Below, piece by piece: positions 36,021 to 49,724 of a stretch of DNA of 64,000 bases. The notes under the pieces were generated by a model. It was given only the letters and a program-made list of their open reading frames with translations, searched no databases and was not told the DNA's origin. How positions within the stretch are numbered: position 1 is the stretch's first letter; the number at the start of each line of letters is the position of its first letter. The stretch comes from Crotophaga sulcirostris. Taxonomy: Eukaryota > Chordata > Aves > Cuculiformes > Crotophagidae. The translations under genes and the position numbers were made by a program. Location: positions 604,900 through 668,899 of the forward strand of contig VYZB01000125.1 in the NCBI GenBank assembly GCA_013397455.1, written 5' to 3'.

Positions 36021-39000
36021 AGTAAGGGTCTATGTCAGGACTGGCACAAGTCAATTCCTACTTCTTTGAACTACTTGCCTTTATTTATTGGTTTGCAGCC
36101 CATTGTAAAAGATTGTCTGAAAAAAATAAAGGAGGTTTTGTGCCAGAGAGATGGTGAGGTTTATGCACATCCCTGGAGATCAGAATAAATTGCTTTTCAA
36201 GGCCATAATGGAAAATTACGTTGGAAGAGGGATGGGCGAAGGTGTTTTTCTTAATTTCTGCTCAATGGAATATTGCGGATTATAAGTTAGAAAAGGAATT
36301 TAAACTTCTCTTGTTCATAATTCTTTTGGGCTTTACATATCCACCAGCAAAGCACTGTCTATTGCTCTGCATCTGTAGTACTAGATTGGGAAAAGTGATG
36401 TTTTGTTCCCAGGTGTGTGTCAGTCTTTCCTCGTGAATTGGTCAGAATATTTAAGGTAAAATCCAGCAAACTGCATACTTAGATCTCAATCTTCCTGTAT
36501 TTTTCTTTTTGACTCTGTGAAATTTTTTTTTTTATTTTCTTTATTTGTACATAGAAGTTTTAAACTCTTTGAAATATGTTTTTTTTTTCTTGCAACATGG
36601 ATACATAGATACCTATTAAGTCTCCAACAATGGATCTTTGATTTCAATTGTGGTCTCTTGGTGCTACTGCAATACACATGATAATAACACTACATGCCCT
36701 ATTACCTTTTGGAAGTTGATTACAGAGGCTCCACAGCTCCACATGCTGTGAGGCTCTGAATTGTGCAGGGTCTGTCACCCTGTAATTTTTGTCACATTGG
36801 GAAATTTGATGAGAAATAAATTCCTGCACAGGTTATGGTAAAATCAACAGATACCTTTTCCCAAGGGTCTTCTAACATTTAGAGTCAGCTTTTTAGGGAT
36901 GTTTTCAGTCTTTCTGCCATAGTGTAAAAAGCGATATTTGCAGCATGCAGTGGATTTCTCATTTGCGTGTGAACCCATGATGTAAGTTTAAACTGGGAAC
37001 TTGGAGGAAAAAACAGGTGTCAGCTGCTGTCCATATTGTGTGCTTGGGTAGCCCAAGAATTCTGGCTTTCATCTGATTTTAAAGGAGTAGGAGATGTATT
37101 TTCTGTAGCTTCTTTTACAAGATGAAGCGTTCTACAAGGGTGCTTTGGATCACTGTTCATATATAGAATTTCTTGCTTGACTTACCATTGTTTTCACATT
37201 TCATAAACAGCTCTGCACCCTAATTCTGATTTTCACAGTTCACTGCTATTTCATACAGACTGCATCCCCTTCTCTCCCTGTGTTTATACTGACCCTTTCA
37301 TTGATCTATTGTGATAGTTCTTTAAATATCTTGCGAAAGAACAAATTGTCTCGGCATTTCACGTACCTTTTAATTATAAATAAGTTAAAAAATAGAAAAT
37401 CCTGCAAAAGCAAAAAAAACCCCACAATTAACTAATTATGTATCTTACAAGAGGTTTTATTTGAAAAGTAATTGAAAAGAAAGGGAAGATTCTATAATCT
37501 GATATTATATATAATAGAGGAGCTTACTCCGACTTTTTAATTCACCTCTGTGCCTGATGTGATACGTCAGTGAAACCAATCTTGCCATCTTTATGGATAT
37601 CCTACATTAGATTGTTTGAGACACCTGTCTATAATATTAGTGGTGTGTTGTAGAACTCTGAAGAACATAAGTCATGTTCTAGAGGCTTTTTATTCTCTAG
37701 TTCCTCTACTCTAAACCAGTGTTACCTTTGCTTTCTTGTTTGTATGCATGCATGTGCTTTTCATTGGAGATGCAAATCTAAAATTAAGCTCTTCCAAGAA
37801 CTGAACTGAACCAAAGATGTAGCTACAATAGGTGAATACCTGATGTCTAGAAGAATGAGCAGTTACATTGCATAAAAGTAACATCAACAATAATTTTGCA
37901 TTATTTAATCTTGAACTAATATGCAGGGAGTTGGGCATACTGCTGGCAAATAAACACCGTTTTGAATTCCATTTGTCCATAATTGAAAAATACAGTTCAA
38001 TGCTACTCACGTTGCTTCAAATTAGCTATGCTGCAGGATATATGAGGCTCTTGTCTACTGAGACAACACTTGAGCCCTTTTAATTGTACATTTTAGAAAC
38101 GAATTTTCTCCTTGTTATTCACCAATACTCACAGTTATCCTATGCAAATTCATGAATGGGTATGAATTCTCCTGGCTTAGTATGATATCTGTTGTTAGAT
38201 TAGCACCTGCTCTTTCTTCAGGGAAATCACAGAAATTGTATCTCTTGTGATTTGATATGAAATAATTTCCTGAAAAATCTGCACATTATGAGAAAAAGAA
38301 AATAATCCTGCTGTAACTAGTTAAGAGATACCTCTTAAAATAATTTCTAGGACCTCTGTTTTTTTTTCATCAGGAAATTATTCTCATGGCACTTGTCAGT
38401 AAGTTAAACTACTTTAACTACTTGCGTGGCAAAAGGGGCAGAAACATCTCCCAGAAAGTCTGATTGAGCGGAGGGTAGCGGAGATGTGGGTGTGCTGGGC
38501 CACCGGTATCTATAGAAGCATTTATAGAGAATCTAAGCCAGTGCCAGAATGAGAATGGATCCTTCCAGGTAGCAATGGGTTCCTCTGCTGGCAGGGGATG
38601 CAGTAGGAGATGTGGTGTATGGATGAATGGGATGTGCATGTAGAATTAATGCAGTGTAGGAGGGGGTCCATCCAGGAATTTCAGATGTGTCTCTTCACCA
38701 GGTCCTTTGTGTTGTTATTAAATCTTGCCCTGTTTGAGCACTGCAAGAATTTTTATGATAAATGTGAAACAGACTGCTACTGAGATGCTGAATTTCACAT
38801 CTTGGACCGAGATGATTTTTAGGAAACCAATTAAAAAAACATGTAAGCCAGAATGGCCAGTTTCCTGGAGCTATGGGATGAGACCTTGGCTTTGGTATCC
38901 TTGTGGTGGGTCACAGCAGGAGCTCTCCATCAAGGCAGTAGTGGTTTTTTTTGGAAGACAGAGGCTTCAGCCCTTCTGATCTCCCCTAGGAATGAGGCAG

Positions 39001-39720
39001 TGCCTGGGTTCAGGGCTAGTTTTCTTGTACAGGAGGACTTTTGGGACTGTATATTTGCCTAGTGTTCATCATCATGCAAAGTAAAACTTTCCTTCTTTGT
39101 GCAGGTTTTCCCCCAACAAAGCATAGATTAAACCAGCCTTCATTACCAGATCAGATGATGCTGAGTTAGTTTACTCTCCTGTTGCTCCCTCCCTTTTTTT
39201 GTTTTTAAGCAGCTAGAATTTCCAACAACTGTGGTTTTTACTTCTTTTTCTGATGAAAAGTTATTATCCACATAAACAACTCCGCTGAAATCTGTTTGAC
39301 TGCTCCTAGTTGTTTGTGTTACTTTTATTAGGATTTTTGGCTGATCTTCAGACTTTGTTACAGCTCTGTGAAGGAGCAGGACAGGTTTCACAATGCTGTA
39401 ATTGTAAAACTGAGCTGGGGCAGAAAAGGGATGTTGGGAAGTAACCACAGTTTTCCCCTCATGTACTGCAGGTGGTCAAGCAGCTCAGGTGTCTGTGTCT
39501 CAGCTTTTTTTCATTTTACATGGAGGTCTGCAAATAGCAATATTTCTATAGAGATAAAATAGGCATTTTATCCAAAATCTTATTTAGGTATTTAATCTCT
39601 CTTCTGTTTGATTTCTAATGGTCACTTTGTTAGATTTGGTATTCTTTAAACAGTTCCTAGTCTATAGCTGGGATATAATTTGAGATTTTTACACTTGTGT
39701 TGTTTTGTTACCTTTTACAG

Positions 39721-39921
39721 GTTTCTTTCTAATAAATGGCAGGTTCTACTTCCAGGTCTGCAGAGACATACACTGTTTTGCTATGTACATAAATTTGTTG
39801 TAAATCTTACAAAGTTCACAAACCTGTATGGACAACTCAAATCTTGGATCATAAAGCTCTTAGATCCCTCCTGTGACCCTGTTTCCTCTAAAACCGGCTT
39901 GTCTATCCATGCAGTTGAGAG
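39721..39921 (+). other. Candidate internal coding exon (201 bp), unassigned
   Basis: A good acceptor (TTTTGTTACCTTTTACAG, ending 39,720) and a good donor (AG before GTAAGC, at 39,922) bracket 66 full open codons. The exon is symmetric, entering and leaving in phase 2, so it would be frame-neutral. The translation begins FLSNKWQVLLPGLQRH, contains LKSWIIKLLDP and ends LSIHAVE. I cannot assign it to a family. The downstream segment 40,141-40,330 continues the frame. Against it: codon composition is not distinctive, GC is no higher than the flanks and the open length is attainable by chance. Confidence 0.2.
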
Positions 39922-40140
39922 GTAAGCACTTTTTTTCAAATTGTTTGCAATTCATTTACTGAGATGAATGTGTTACTATAGAAATAACACTGGTAAAATG
40001 AGTTATACTTAGGAGGTTCACAAAAATCCTTATAGACATACAATATAATTCATTAAAAATATTCCATTACTAAGTGATTGTTTCAGGATTAAATTTTCAA
40101 ATTAGTATTAAATTGCTTAGAGACTAATGTTTTTTTTCAG

Positions 40141-40330
40141 TTCCCCTATACCCGCAACATACCCTATAATATTTGATACTTTGTTGTCATATTGTCATTG
40201 GAGACAACGCAGACCAAAGCCTTGGATTACCTATACAGGAACAAATAGGATTCTTTGTTCTGGAAGTGCTCTGAGCTTTAATCCTTCTTGTATCAGGATC
40301 TCATTAAATACTAAAATGACTGTAATATGA
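40141..40330 (+). other. Candidate terminal exon following 39,721-39,921
   Basis: An acceptor with eight T then CAG ends at 40,140, after a 219-bp would-be intron. Joined in the phase left by the preceding candidate, the frame stays open for about 62 codons (starting SPIPATYPIIFDTLLSY, containing RQRRPKPWITYTG) to a TGA at 40,328-40,330. A variant polyadenylation hexamer ATTAAA lies at 40,546; no AATAAA is seen before it. No family match is recognised. The call stands or falls with the upstream candidate. Confidence 0.17.
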
Positions 40331-43300
40331 AGGAATGGGTTCAGATTCTTCGAAGTCTAGAGCTTGCAAAAGACAAAGCTTGGATCTTAAACAAAAAAGG
40401 ATGCTTGTTCTGAAACCTAGCTACAGTATCTGAGCAGCGAGTCCATAAGGTTTCAGTTTGTGTTGTTCCAAAGAGAATGTAACTTGGTACATTTTTCTCA
40501 TTTTTTTTTCTAAGTTTAATTCCCTTGTAGTTAAAACAACGTCTAATTAAAATGATCCCATGTTTTCATTAATTACCTCTGCTCTCGATTGTTACTATGG
40601 AAGAAATCAATGGGACCTAATTTATGTAACTTTTGTCATGAAAAAAAGTGGCAGAGAGCATGGAACAAATACTTTCCAGTTTAACTGTGCACAAAGGCAC
40701 TCAGGAAGAGGAATTTCACCCAAGAATGATTTATGCTCCATTTCAAGTGACAGACTCCCCATCTTGCAGTTAAGAATCTGAAAACACATGAAGCCTTTAT
40801 CCTTCAAGGACTCATTGCCTGAAAGTCAAAGTTTGTATATGAATGGTCAAAACCAGGATCCAGCAGGATGCCAACACACATGAAATAGGCTTTTGGGAGA
40901 ATATAAGCACTTCTGATGCTCTGACATTTGCGCCATATCCGTGTTCTATGGTTGTTTCTGATGAACTGGATAAATACTGCTGGCCCAATTGAAAAAAAAA
41001 ATAAAAAAATGGTGCTTGTGTCACTTGAAAAATAATTTTTGTCTGTAGATGCTGATCCAGAGGGGCATGGCTCTTTGGACCTATGAGGAGTCTGAAAGTT
41101 TGAGTGTGTTGTCAGAATCTATGCTACTGGGTGCTCCAGTACTCACTTTCATGTGAATTGGGGTGCATTCTTTGTCAAGAAAAAAAAGCAGTAATAAATG
41201 TGCTATACACTCAGTAAGAAAAGACCCAGTTGGATAGTGCAATGCAAATACTGAATGTTTATTTACAATTAAACATGTTTCATTTTGTTGTTTGCATTCA
41301 TGTAGTCATTCCTATTTGAATCCCTGTTTTCAATTTTTGAGGGATTGCAAATTGCTGAAGACATTCTACTTTCAGATATCTCACTTTTCTGCGAAAAACA
41401 TTTGAACTAATCTTTTAAATTTACCTTCCATTGTAAGATCGTCCTCTTAAGCTGGTCTCTGTTCTTGAAGTCGTCTCAACTGATACTCACAACACTGCTG
41501 TAAGTTCTTAATCTTCCTCCTCTGAGAGCAAACCCTCGCTTAGTGGATTCTGGCATCCCCTTAGCACCCTTCCTGTGAGTGCCTCCTCAGGTATGCCCTT
41601 CTGCTGCTTGCAGAATCTAGGTATCATCCATGCGTGTTACAGCCAGTAACATCAATGTCTTACCCCAGCCAGCAAGGAGGGAGGATCACGTTTAGCCAGG
41701 TATGCTAAATGCTTCTACAGCCAAGGCATTGCTTTATTGTAACAACAGAAAACTTAAACAAAACAATTAAGAAAAGCAAAAGTCCTATATTTCCGTAAGG
41801 GCTTTTCTGTTAGAAAATTTGAAACGTCGAACATGATTTTTTTAAAAAAAGTCTTAACTGTTTTGAAGGGTTTTAACTGTACAATTGGTATCACTATGAA
41901 AAATAGAGAGATAAACTTGTCTAAAATATCCCTTTGACTTCCCATAAGATGCTGTTTTTTCTTGTCATCTCAGTCATTGTGGTGCTGTTGCTACAGTGGA
42001 GCAGTTTATGGTTGTATTTGTGGGCAACCACTGATCATACAATTGAAGCACTGGACTTTGCTACTTTTGACATTTATATTCGCTGCTCTTTATATTTTAG
42101 TTTTATATCTATATTATACTTTATATACTCCTATTTACTCCAATAACACAGAGGGGAAAATCTTTCATTCTCTTTGGGTCTGTTTCCCAGGTGAAGAGTA
42201 GGGACAGTGATAACCTGTTGCCCAGAAACGATCTGTGAAAATAAAATTGTCCGTTTCTGAAACGAGTAGGCGTTAATACGTTATGTACATAATGACTGAT
42301 AAACAGAAAAATACCTAAGTTTGATGTAGGCTTAAATGTTCTCTTAAAGCGCTAAGAGTTAAGAAACAGCTGTGTATTTACGGTAGCAGGCAGCAGGGTA
42401 TCAAACGATGCTGCTACTCTGAATTAATGTAACTTATACCAGCAAAATAATTATGTATGCAAACTAAAGGGGATTTAACAGCGTGCCCGTTAATATGTCT
42501 TTTAAGTGTAGACAAACTACCACACTGAAAAACTTATGTCATTTTTGTTTTGTGTTCTCTCAGCACGTGTCTTAGTGTGGTCTTGGTCCACAACTGACTT
42601 GCTATCATGGTGTAAATAACAAAACCAACTGTGAGATGCCTCCAGCTGAATAATACACGTATTTGTGGGCAATAAGATAATTATATTTGAGCTAGAAACT
42701 GTGTACTGCTAATTTATTTCTGGAAGATATTTTAGTTATAGAGATACAGCAAAATTAAACTTTTGTATATATTCTCTTTCTAATCTCAAGTAGCAAGAAG
42801 TATGGTAATTAACTTTCACAAAAATTAGGTATTCAAAGGAAGCCTAATTGCATAAAGTCAAGTGTATATATAAACTGATAATTTGCTTACACAAGGCCTA
42901 AGGCAGGGTAAATATTTGAATAATTGCATTTGGCCAGAAGCCTGTGATTTTGTGAAGGAGGCACAGTTAGTGGCTCAGACATGTGCGTTTCTTCCACCTG
43001 AGAGATGGTGTTTGTGTAAAGCATTCACAGAGAGGCTTAGACAGTGCTGTGGATAAACAATAAGGTAGTTATTCCCTGTTGGGGATTTGGAGTCATAGCT
43101 CATTAAATTCTTTGGCATAGTACAAGTTATTCTTTTATTGTGTGAGGCAAAGATAGTGCTTTGTTTTGAGCTGGTTCATGTGGCACACACAGTGTATCCC
43201 AAGGTGCTTGATGGAAAATACCTAGTCAAAACTGCAAAGCGTGCTGATGATGTTTTGAAGCTATTAAGTAACATCAGAGCTTACTGAATTGTTCTGCTTT

Positions 43301-43603
43301 TTTTGTTCATATTGTGAATTATTGTCATTGAACGAGCTGATGTTTTCCTGGTAAGACTGATGCATACAGTTGGATGAGATTGAATTTTAGGTTTTAAATG
43401 CAATTACTGTGTTCTGGCTTTGATGATAAACCACCAGAGCCCTGGCTCCTTCCTAAACTGTACTCATCTGTCCTGGAGAGGTCTAACATGTTGATATCTG
43501 TATTTTGCTGTGTGTCTTTATTTCCTGATATAAAACTTGAAAAACCTTATACAGTTGCCCTAATGACTCCATAGGATGTGATCTGGTTCTGCTGGCTTTG
43601 CAG

Positions 43604-43664
43604 GTTGTTTATCTGTGTTATGAGAGTGTCTATGATCTGTCTCACGGGCTGGAAACTCATTGCT
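43604..43664 (+). other. Candidate internal exon (61 bp), weak
   Basis: An acceptor (GTTCTGCTGGCTTTGCAG) and a consensus GTAAGT donor at 43,665 enclose 20 open codons reading VVYLCYESVYDLSHGLETHC. The open frame also continues beyond both splice sites (44 codons in all), so the splice sites are not needed to explain it. No protein is recognised. Confidence 0.1.
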
Positions 43665-46600
43665 GTAAGTTTAACATTGAACACATCTACAATGTGTCTG
43701 CGTAGGCCTACTCCAAACACTGGTTCTAAGATAGCAAGACTATTTAAGTTGATTTTAACTCCCTCACCATCTGCAAAGGGCGTATCAGTGTCTAAATATA
43801 CTTTCTATATGTGATCCACTACATGTATGGTGATTTAATGTTTAAGTTGGAGGTGAACAATTAATTTATTACATACGAAACCCCTGCAGTGGGCTGTGTT
43901 TGGGGATGAAACTGTAGCAACTACTATTGAAGTTTTGATCTCCTTTGTCTGAAATCGGTGATGTTCACTCCATCAGATGATATACTGAACAAACGAATAC
44001 TGCCACTAAGAAATTAAAAGGTCTGTGGATGCATATTAATTTGTATCCACCTTGCAATCTGAAGATCTTTCTTCTTTTCATGGCCACATTCAACAACCAT
44101 GATCTAACTTAGAGTCCTTAATGACACAGAAGGTGACTGACTAAAATGTTGCCACATTATTTGATCTCTGAAACAATCTACTGGACAAGATTGTTAAAGG
44201 CAGACCTTAGGACAAACCCATTGCCTCCAGTGAAATCCTTTTAAGAAGCAAGGCTATTGATACAGAAACCTCTGAAATAGAGATGTCTGTTCCAGCCTTG
44301 GTTGCAATTTAATAATGAGAGATGACAGTCCCTTGAAAGCATTTTTGGTAAAGTATTCACTGCTCATTCCTTGTGCTGGTGAGACTGTAAGGTAATCAGA
44401 AACACTTTATTTTTTTCTATTGTTTTTCACTATTGCTTTTCATCACTAACTTGGAGGGAACAGTAACAGTAAATTCTTAATTTTATATCAATATTTTGTT
44501 TGAACTGCAGGCATTTTAATACAGAGATCATAAAGTTTATTAGCTGTTTGTGGGTGACTTGCATGGCTATATTCTGCTTTACAGCTCTTCTAGGTGATGA
44601 TGAAATACAGACAGTGAACAGTTATGTCAGTATCATGGTATGTATCTGATACAAAGGACAAGCTGGGAAATTTTGTGGACCGAGACCTGAGAGAATTGGA
44701 AGAGTTTGAGAACTGAGTCATACCAAAGGTTCTTCGAATTCAGTGGTGATAGTGGATGATTAAGTGTAAGTGTAGTGCAATTGCACATTGGTACTTCCTT
44801 GGTATACTCTCCCATTTTTCCAGCAATTCATTGCTCTGAGGCTTCCAGAGCTAGAAATGGCAACTTTATGTTTAATAGCCTTCATTAAGTTCTCTTCTGC
44901 TAGCTTCTCCGAGTACTTTCCTGAATGATGTTCAATTTATTATCCATAGCAATGTGTTGGGTAAACTGAAAAATTGTGTATTTTTGGAAATCTCTGTTAT
45001 TTTAATTTTCTGTGTTATGAACTCAAACAAAATACATTTCCCCATATATACAAGTAAACAGTAACTCCAAATTAGTGTCATAATTCTAACAATCGTGTGT
45101 GGAGGGCATAACTGAAAAGTTATTTGCTTCAGGGGAAAAAAATCACTAATTAAACTACTGGGAAGAATCTGTAGATATTATAACTTTGGTAAAAAGCCTC
45201 TTCCTTTGGCTTGATCTGTGGAAGCTGGTGGAAATTGTCTTCATTCAACTTTACTGTCATCTTTACAATCTAAAAAGCCTGCTGGCTTTTCATCTTGCTG
45301 CAGATCTTTATGATATTTTGCAGGCATTATATTTAAAAGAAAACAATCAAAGTGTGACAAAGTTAAGAGGACTTTTTCTTTAGGTAACAAAAATATTCCG
45401 TCCTAGAAATTCTGAAGTAGCACATACATAGAACTTGCCTCTTTCTAGGCAGTCATTTCCCGCTAGGAAATTATTGAAAGAAGTAATTGTTCTAGCAGTT
45501 GTTCTTTTGTCTAAGATGAAATGGAAGAATTTCTTGTGTATAACCTATTCAACCAAACACAAAAAGAGGAGGGTACTACTAGTTTTGTGCAATTTCTTCA
45601 AGTGGTGATAGAAATGGGTTTATGCAGTAATTGTTGGAGTAAATTGTCACATGAGATAATATTGGGTCACTTAAAATGAGAGGATCAAAGAACTATGTTC
45701 AAAAGAAAAAAATGGCATTTCTTAAGATATTTTCTAACTTACTCAAATCTCACTGAACTTCATGTATCTATTGGAAGTGTCTATGCTGACAATCTCTTCT
45801 GTACCCTAGGGGTGAATTGTCCTTGGTGGGCTGAATTGCTATCTGCATGTGCTTCTCCCTCTCAACTAACTTTAGATGTAAGCAAGTTGATTGTCAATAA
45901 AGAGGATTTTTATTTCTTGCTATAGGAATTTTATATCCTTATCAGAAATCCTCAAATCTTCTGTTTAACAACTTAAATTTGGACACATTGAGTTTACCTG
46001 ATTGACACTCAGTTTACACTCCGATTCCAGGTCACAAATAAACAATAGGGTATCACCTTAATTTTTAATGTTTAGTAAGTAAACGATTTACAACTTAGAG
46101 GAATGTCTAGATCCAGAAAACCAAAGTAATCTGAAAACAATTCTGCTCAGGGAACACTTCAGCAAGACCAGAGCCAACTGGAACTTATGACCTTTCCTAA
46201 GGATATATATATATATATTTGAACATTGGTAGACATAGGTGTGTGTACATATATATATATATATATATGGATCTAGACAAAGGCTTTTATTCTGACATTG
46301 GAAACCAGTTTCTGATAGTTCAAGGGTTTTACTTTTTTTGTCATGTTGTTAAGTGATTTGTTAACTGACAGAAAATTGTCTATCTTCATTTTTTTCATAA
46401 TTTTAAATGCTTAGATGAAGCTGATTCAAATCCTTTTATCAAGACTTTTTCTTCAGTGTTATTGTGAAAGACTAAACACATTGATCTGAACCAGCACCTT
46501 TATTCTGGATTGCATTTCTAGTTATAGATGCTGATAGCAATAACAGTAACAGCCTACTGAAGAGGCAAATATAAAATACTCCGTTATTTTTGTGTCTTGG

Positions 46601-49490
46601 ATTTATATTATTTTGTACATAACATAATTTAGAGCGTGTGTCATCATTTAAGCTGCAGAACATACACGCAAACTACTTAACACTAGATTGGTTTCTTTGA
46701 GATCAATCGAAAGAGTAAAATGGAACAAATAATTGCATTTTGGGTGAAGAGTGGCAGAATGGAGCTGACTGTACTGCTCAAGGATGTAGCAACTTCAGCA
46801 TCAATAATACATAACATACAGCTGTATGAATAAATCTCCCTTTGGTATTCAATTCAGTTGCTTCTCCTCCTTAGAAGATTAGTTTTGTAAATGCATTCTG
46901 CAATGGTGTGGAAATTATTACCTTTGGAGAAGTATAGCACGTTTACTGTAGAGCTGCTTGGAAGGTTCAACACTATGCTACTCAGTGATATACGAGAAGC
47001 ACTGATCTTGGATAAATGCACCAGGACCAGTTATCATGACTGACATACAGTAGGGCAAAATGAAAACAAATTGCAAAGGAGTCCATTACTCTAATAGAGC
47101 CAGTTCATGGATCCTGTTGAATTGTGCAATAACAGACCAAAGTACCTTATTTCTTGTTCTAGTTCATGCTCATCTGAACAATAAAAAGATGGGAGTGAAT
47201 ATATACTTTATTGCTGTAATATTGATATAAGCTGTTAAAACATTTTCTTTGTAGTTTATGAAAGGATTCAAAGCAAGTTTTCAGAGATTTTTTTTCTTTA
47301 TTAAAGGATCTCTTAACGAATCACTTCTGAAGATATAATCAATCATTTCTGAAAAAAATCATTATATATAGTGGTCATATAATACTGTGTAGGGATGAAA
47401 CTGTAATCTCTTCCAGGCACAAATAAATCATGATCAGTACTTTTATTAAAACTGGCTTGTACTTGGCAACGTCTCCTAAGACAGGGGCCTCAATTACTCT
47501 TAGTGCTTAATATTGGTATTTTGTGGTGACCATGATGGTCTCATGGCAAATGAGGCAAGGCTGTAGTGAGAGGTAACAAATGAAGAATGGTTTGTGTCAC
47601 TTGTTAGATTCATGGAGATGCCTGTACTTGGTGAGATTAAGGTTTGTTCTGCCCCATGGCTTCGTTGCGGCAGTAGCCAACAGTGAAAGCTTAGGTAGCA
47701 GGTGAAGAAGAAATTTCCTCATATTCTCTCTGTCTCTCACCCTTTCTAGCATGATGACATCCTAAGCTGGATGTTGATTCAGTAGTTCAGAGATGCTGTT
47801 AGACAGCAAAGTAATTCCCTCCCCGCAAACTTTACCTCTCTGTACTACTTGACTTCTGTAGGTGCTAAGCTTGCATGCTAACCATTGCAGTTCAAGTCAC
47901 TTAAAATTAGGGATGGCAAACATTTGTTCTGATAGGATTCACCATTGTCAAAATGAGTGCATTGTTGTATATTGCCTTTGAGTAAATTCTTATCCGGGTG
48001 ATAGACAGCTCATGCAAGATGCTGGTGTTAACTCCAGCCCTTTGTCCCAAAAAGTTGGGACTTCCAGAACCATCTGGACCTGATTCTTGGAAACTGTCCT
48101 GTTGTCTCCAGGATCTCTGACCTTGGGGTATATACAAGATATATAGCTTTCAACACAATATGATAAAGAACTCCTGCCTCAGTGTTCTAGGCAACCTGTT
48201 GATGTTAGGAGCACTGAAAGACCCTTCTAGAAGGATTAGTCAGGATAGATCCAAAGTACATGAAAATATTTTGGGAGTAGTGTTGCAAAACAAAACAATC
48301 TGATTTATGAGTAGGAGGAAATTAATGTTCTATACCATACAAAATTATTTTTGGTTTTGACTTAGAAATATCATAACTGTCATAAAGCAAAATTGTCTTT
48401 TGATTGTAGCAATATGCATTGAAATAACTTGTTGGAAAGTTAATCTTCAGAAGCTTATGAAATATTTTTTGTACTGAGGATACATTTCTAAAAGTTTTTT
48501 TTTTTTCCATCTGAAATATTTAATTTTAAGAGTGAAATGAAACTGTTCATCGCACAGATGTTCTGGTGAGGTGTTCCTCCACAGGAGGGCAGGTAGTTTG
48601 GCTAATTGGCTTCCTTGACACCTCTGTAGCTTGTCTATGTGTTTGCTACAAATGCCTGTATGTGGGGACTCCCTGACCTTCTGTTATCTTTCTGTCAGTG
48701 AGTGAGCAGTGGACAAGGTGAGATGGTCTCATGTTAAAGTGGCTGGTCCTTGCACTTTTTTTACCATAGGTTTCCTCCATGGCTGTGAACAAGTCACTTC
48801 AGCCTGTTGCCTTCAGGATGGGCAAAGTCTCATAGCACCTTTTTATAATTTTTTGTTCTTTTTAGAACATTACAGTGAGAGCAGCAGATGTAACAGTTTA
48901 TATTAGATGTTGTAGAAACGCAAACTCATCCCCTTGACAGCCCTCACTGCTGTCTGACATCTGGTCTGACGTCAGAGGTAAAGTTTTAAATATTCCATTT
49001 TGTGCATCATCGGCCAAACCAGAATTGATTGAATTATATTCAACATGAAAATTGAATTTCAGAGTACCTTTAGGAGTGTTGCAAGAAGACATCTGGTCTA
49101 ATGAGAAGATTATTCTGCAGTGTCAATGCATAATGTAGTTAATCAATTAAATCTAACCACCTAAGATTAAATCTGTTCACAATATATAAGAATACACTTG
49201 CAAATGAGCTTTTTATTAAAAGTAGCATAACTATCTTTTTACTTCAGCCAAAATGTATATTAATCTAAATATAAAAATAAACATTTAGTTATTTTACATT
49301 TCTGTCATAAATAAGGTGGTTCTTCACAGTGCATCTGTGCTGGGAATCATAAATATTTATACTCAATACAGGTACATCACTCACCTCTTCAGGCAGGTGG
49401 AGTATTATATCATATTGGTTTGAATTAATTTTAATTCTAGTGTTTTCTCAGGTTTGTTACTTGAATGGAAAAATAAAATTTTTAAGGTGA
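43665..49490. other. Non-genic AT-rich single-copy sequence
   Basis: Very AT-rich, with long runs of short closed frames. A compound AT microsatellite near 46,203-46,268 is listed separately. No repeat family, RNA gene or exon can be supported. Confidence 0.6.
46203..46268. repeat. Compound microsatellite, (AT)8 and (TG)n(AT)10
   Basis: Eight AT units at 46,203-46,218, then about 20 bases of unique sequence, then a GTGTGTGT-AC stretch running into ten AT units at 46,249-46,268. The pattern is typical of slippage; length polymorphism is likely. Confidence 0.95.
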
Positions 49491-49724
49491 TGAGTTATAC
49501 ACAGTATGTTTAATTGCAGAAGAAGTTGTAATTTTGTTTTAATGATTCATTAAAATGCTATTTTGGCTCATCATCACTTAAACAATTTCTCAAATATTGC
49601 TTTATTTATTACAATGATGTATAGTACCTTAAACAAAACTATTTCAATCTATGAAATCTCTATGGACAAGGTAAGGTGGTCAGTTAGTCACTGATCTATT
49701 AACAATATTAGAACGTGCAGTGGC
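49491..49724. other. Candidate conserved noncoding block
   Basis: AT-rich unique sequence with homeodomain-type cores (TTTAATTGC near 49,509, TGATTCATTAAAATG near 49,542), TTTATTTATTAC near 49,601 and no open frame or repeat similarity. Motif content alone is weak evidence in AT-rich DNA. Confidence 0.15.

Larger units (their letters stand above)
36021..43603. other. Non-genic AT-rich single-copy sequence
   Basis: No repeat or RNA gene is recognised. The only exon-like structure is at 39,721-40,330, listed separately. A GC-richer patch lies at 38,430-38,660. T-rich tracts occur near 36,522 and 36,580. Open frames outside the candidate are under 102 codons and carry no motif. Confidence 0.55.
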
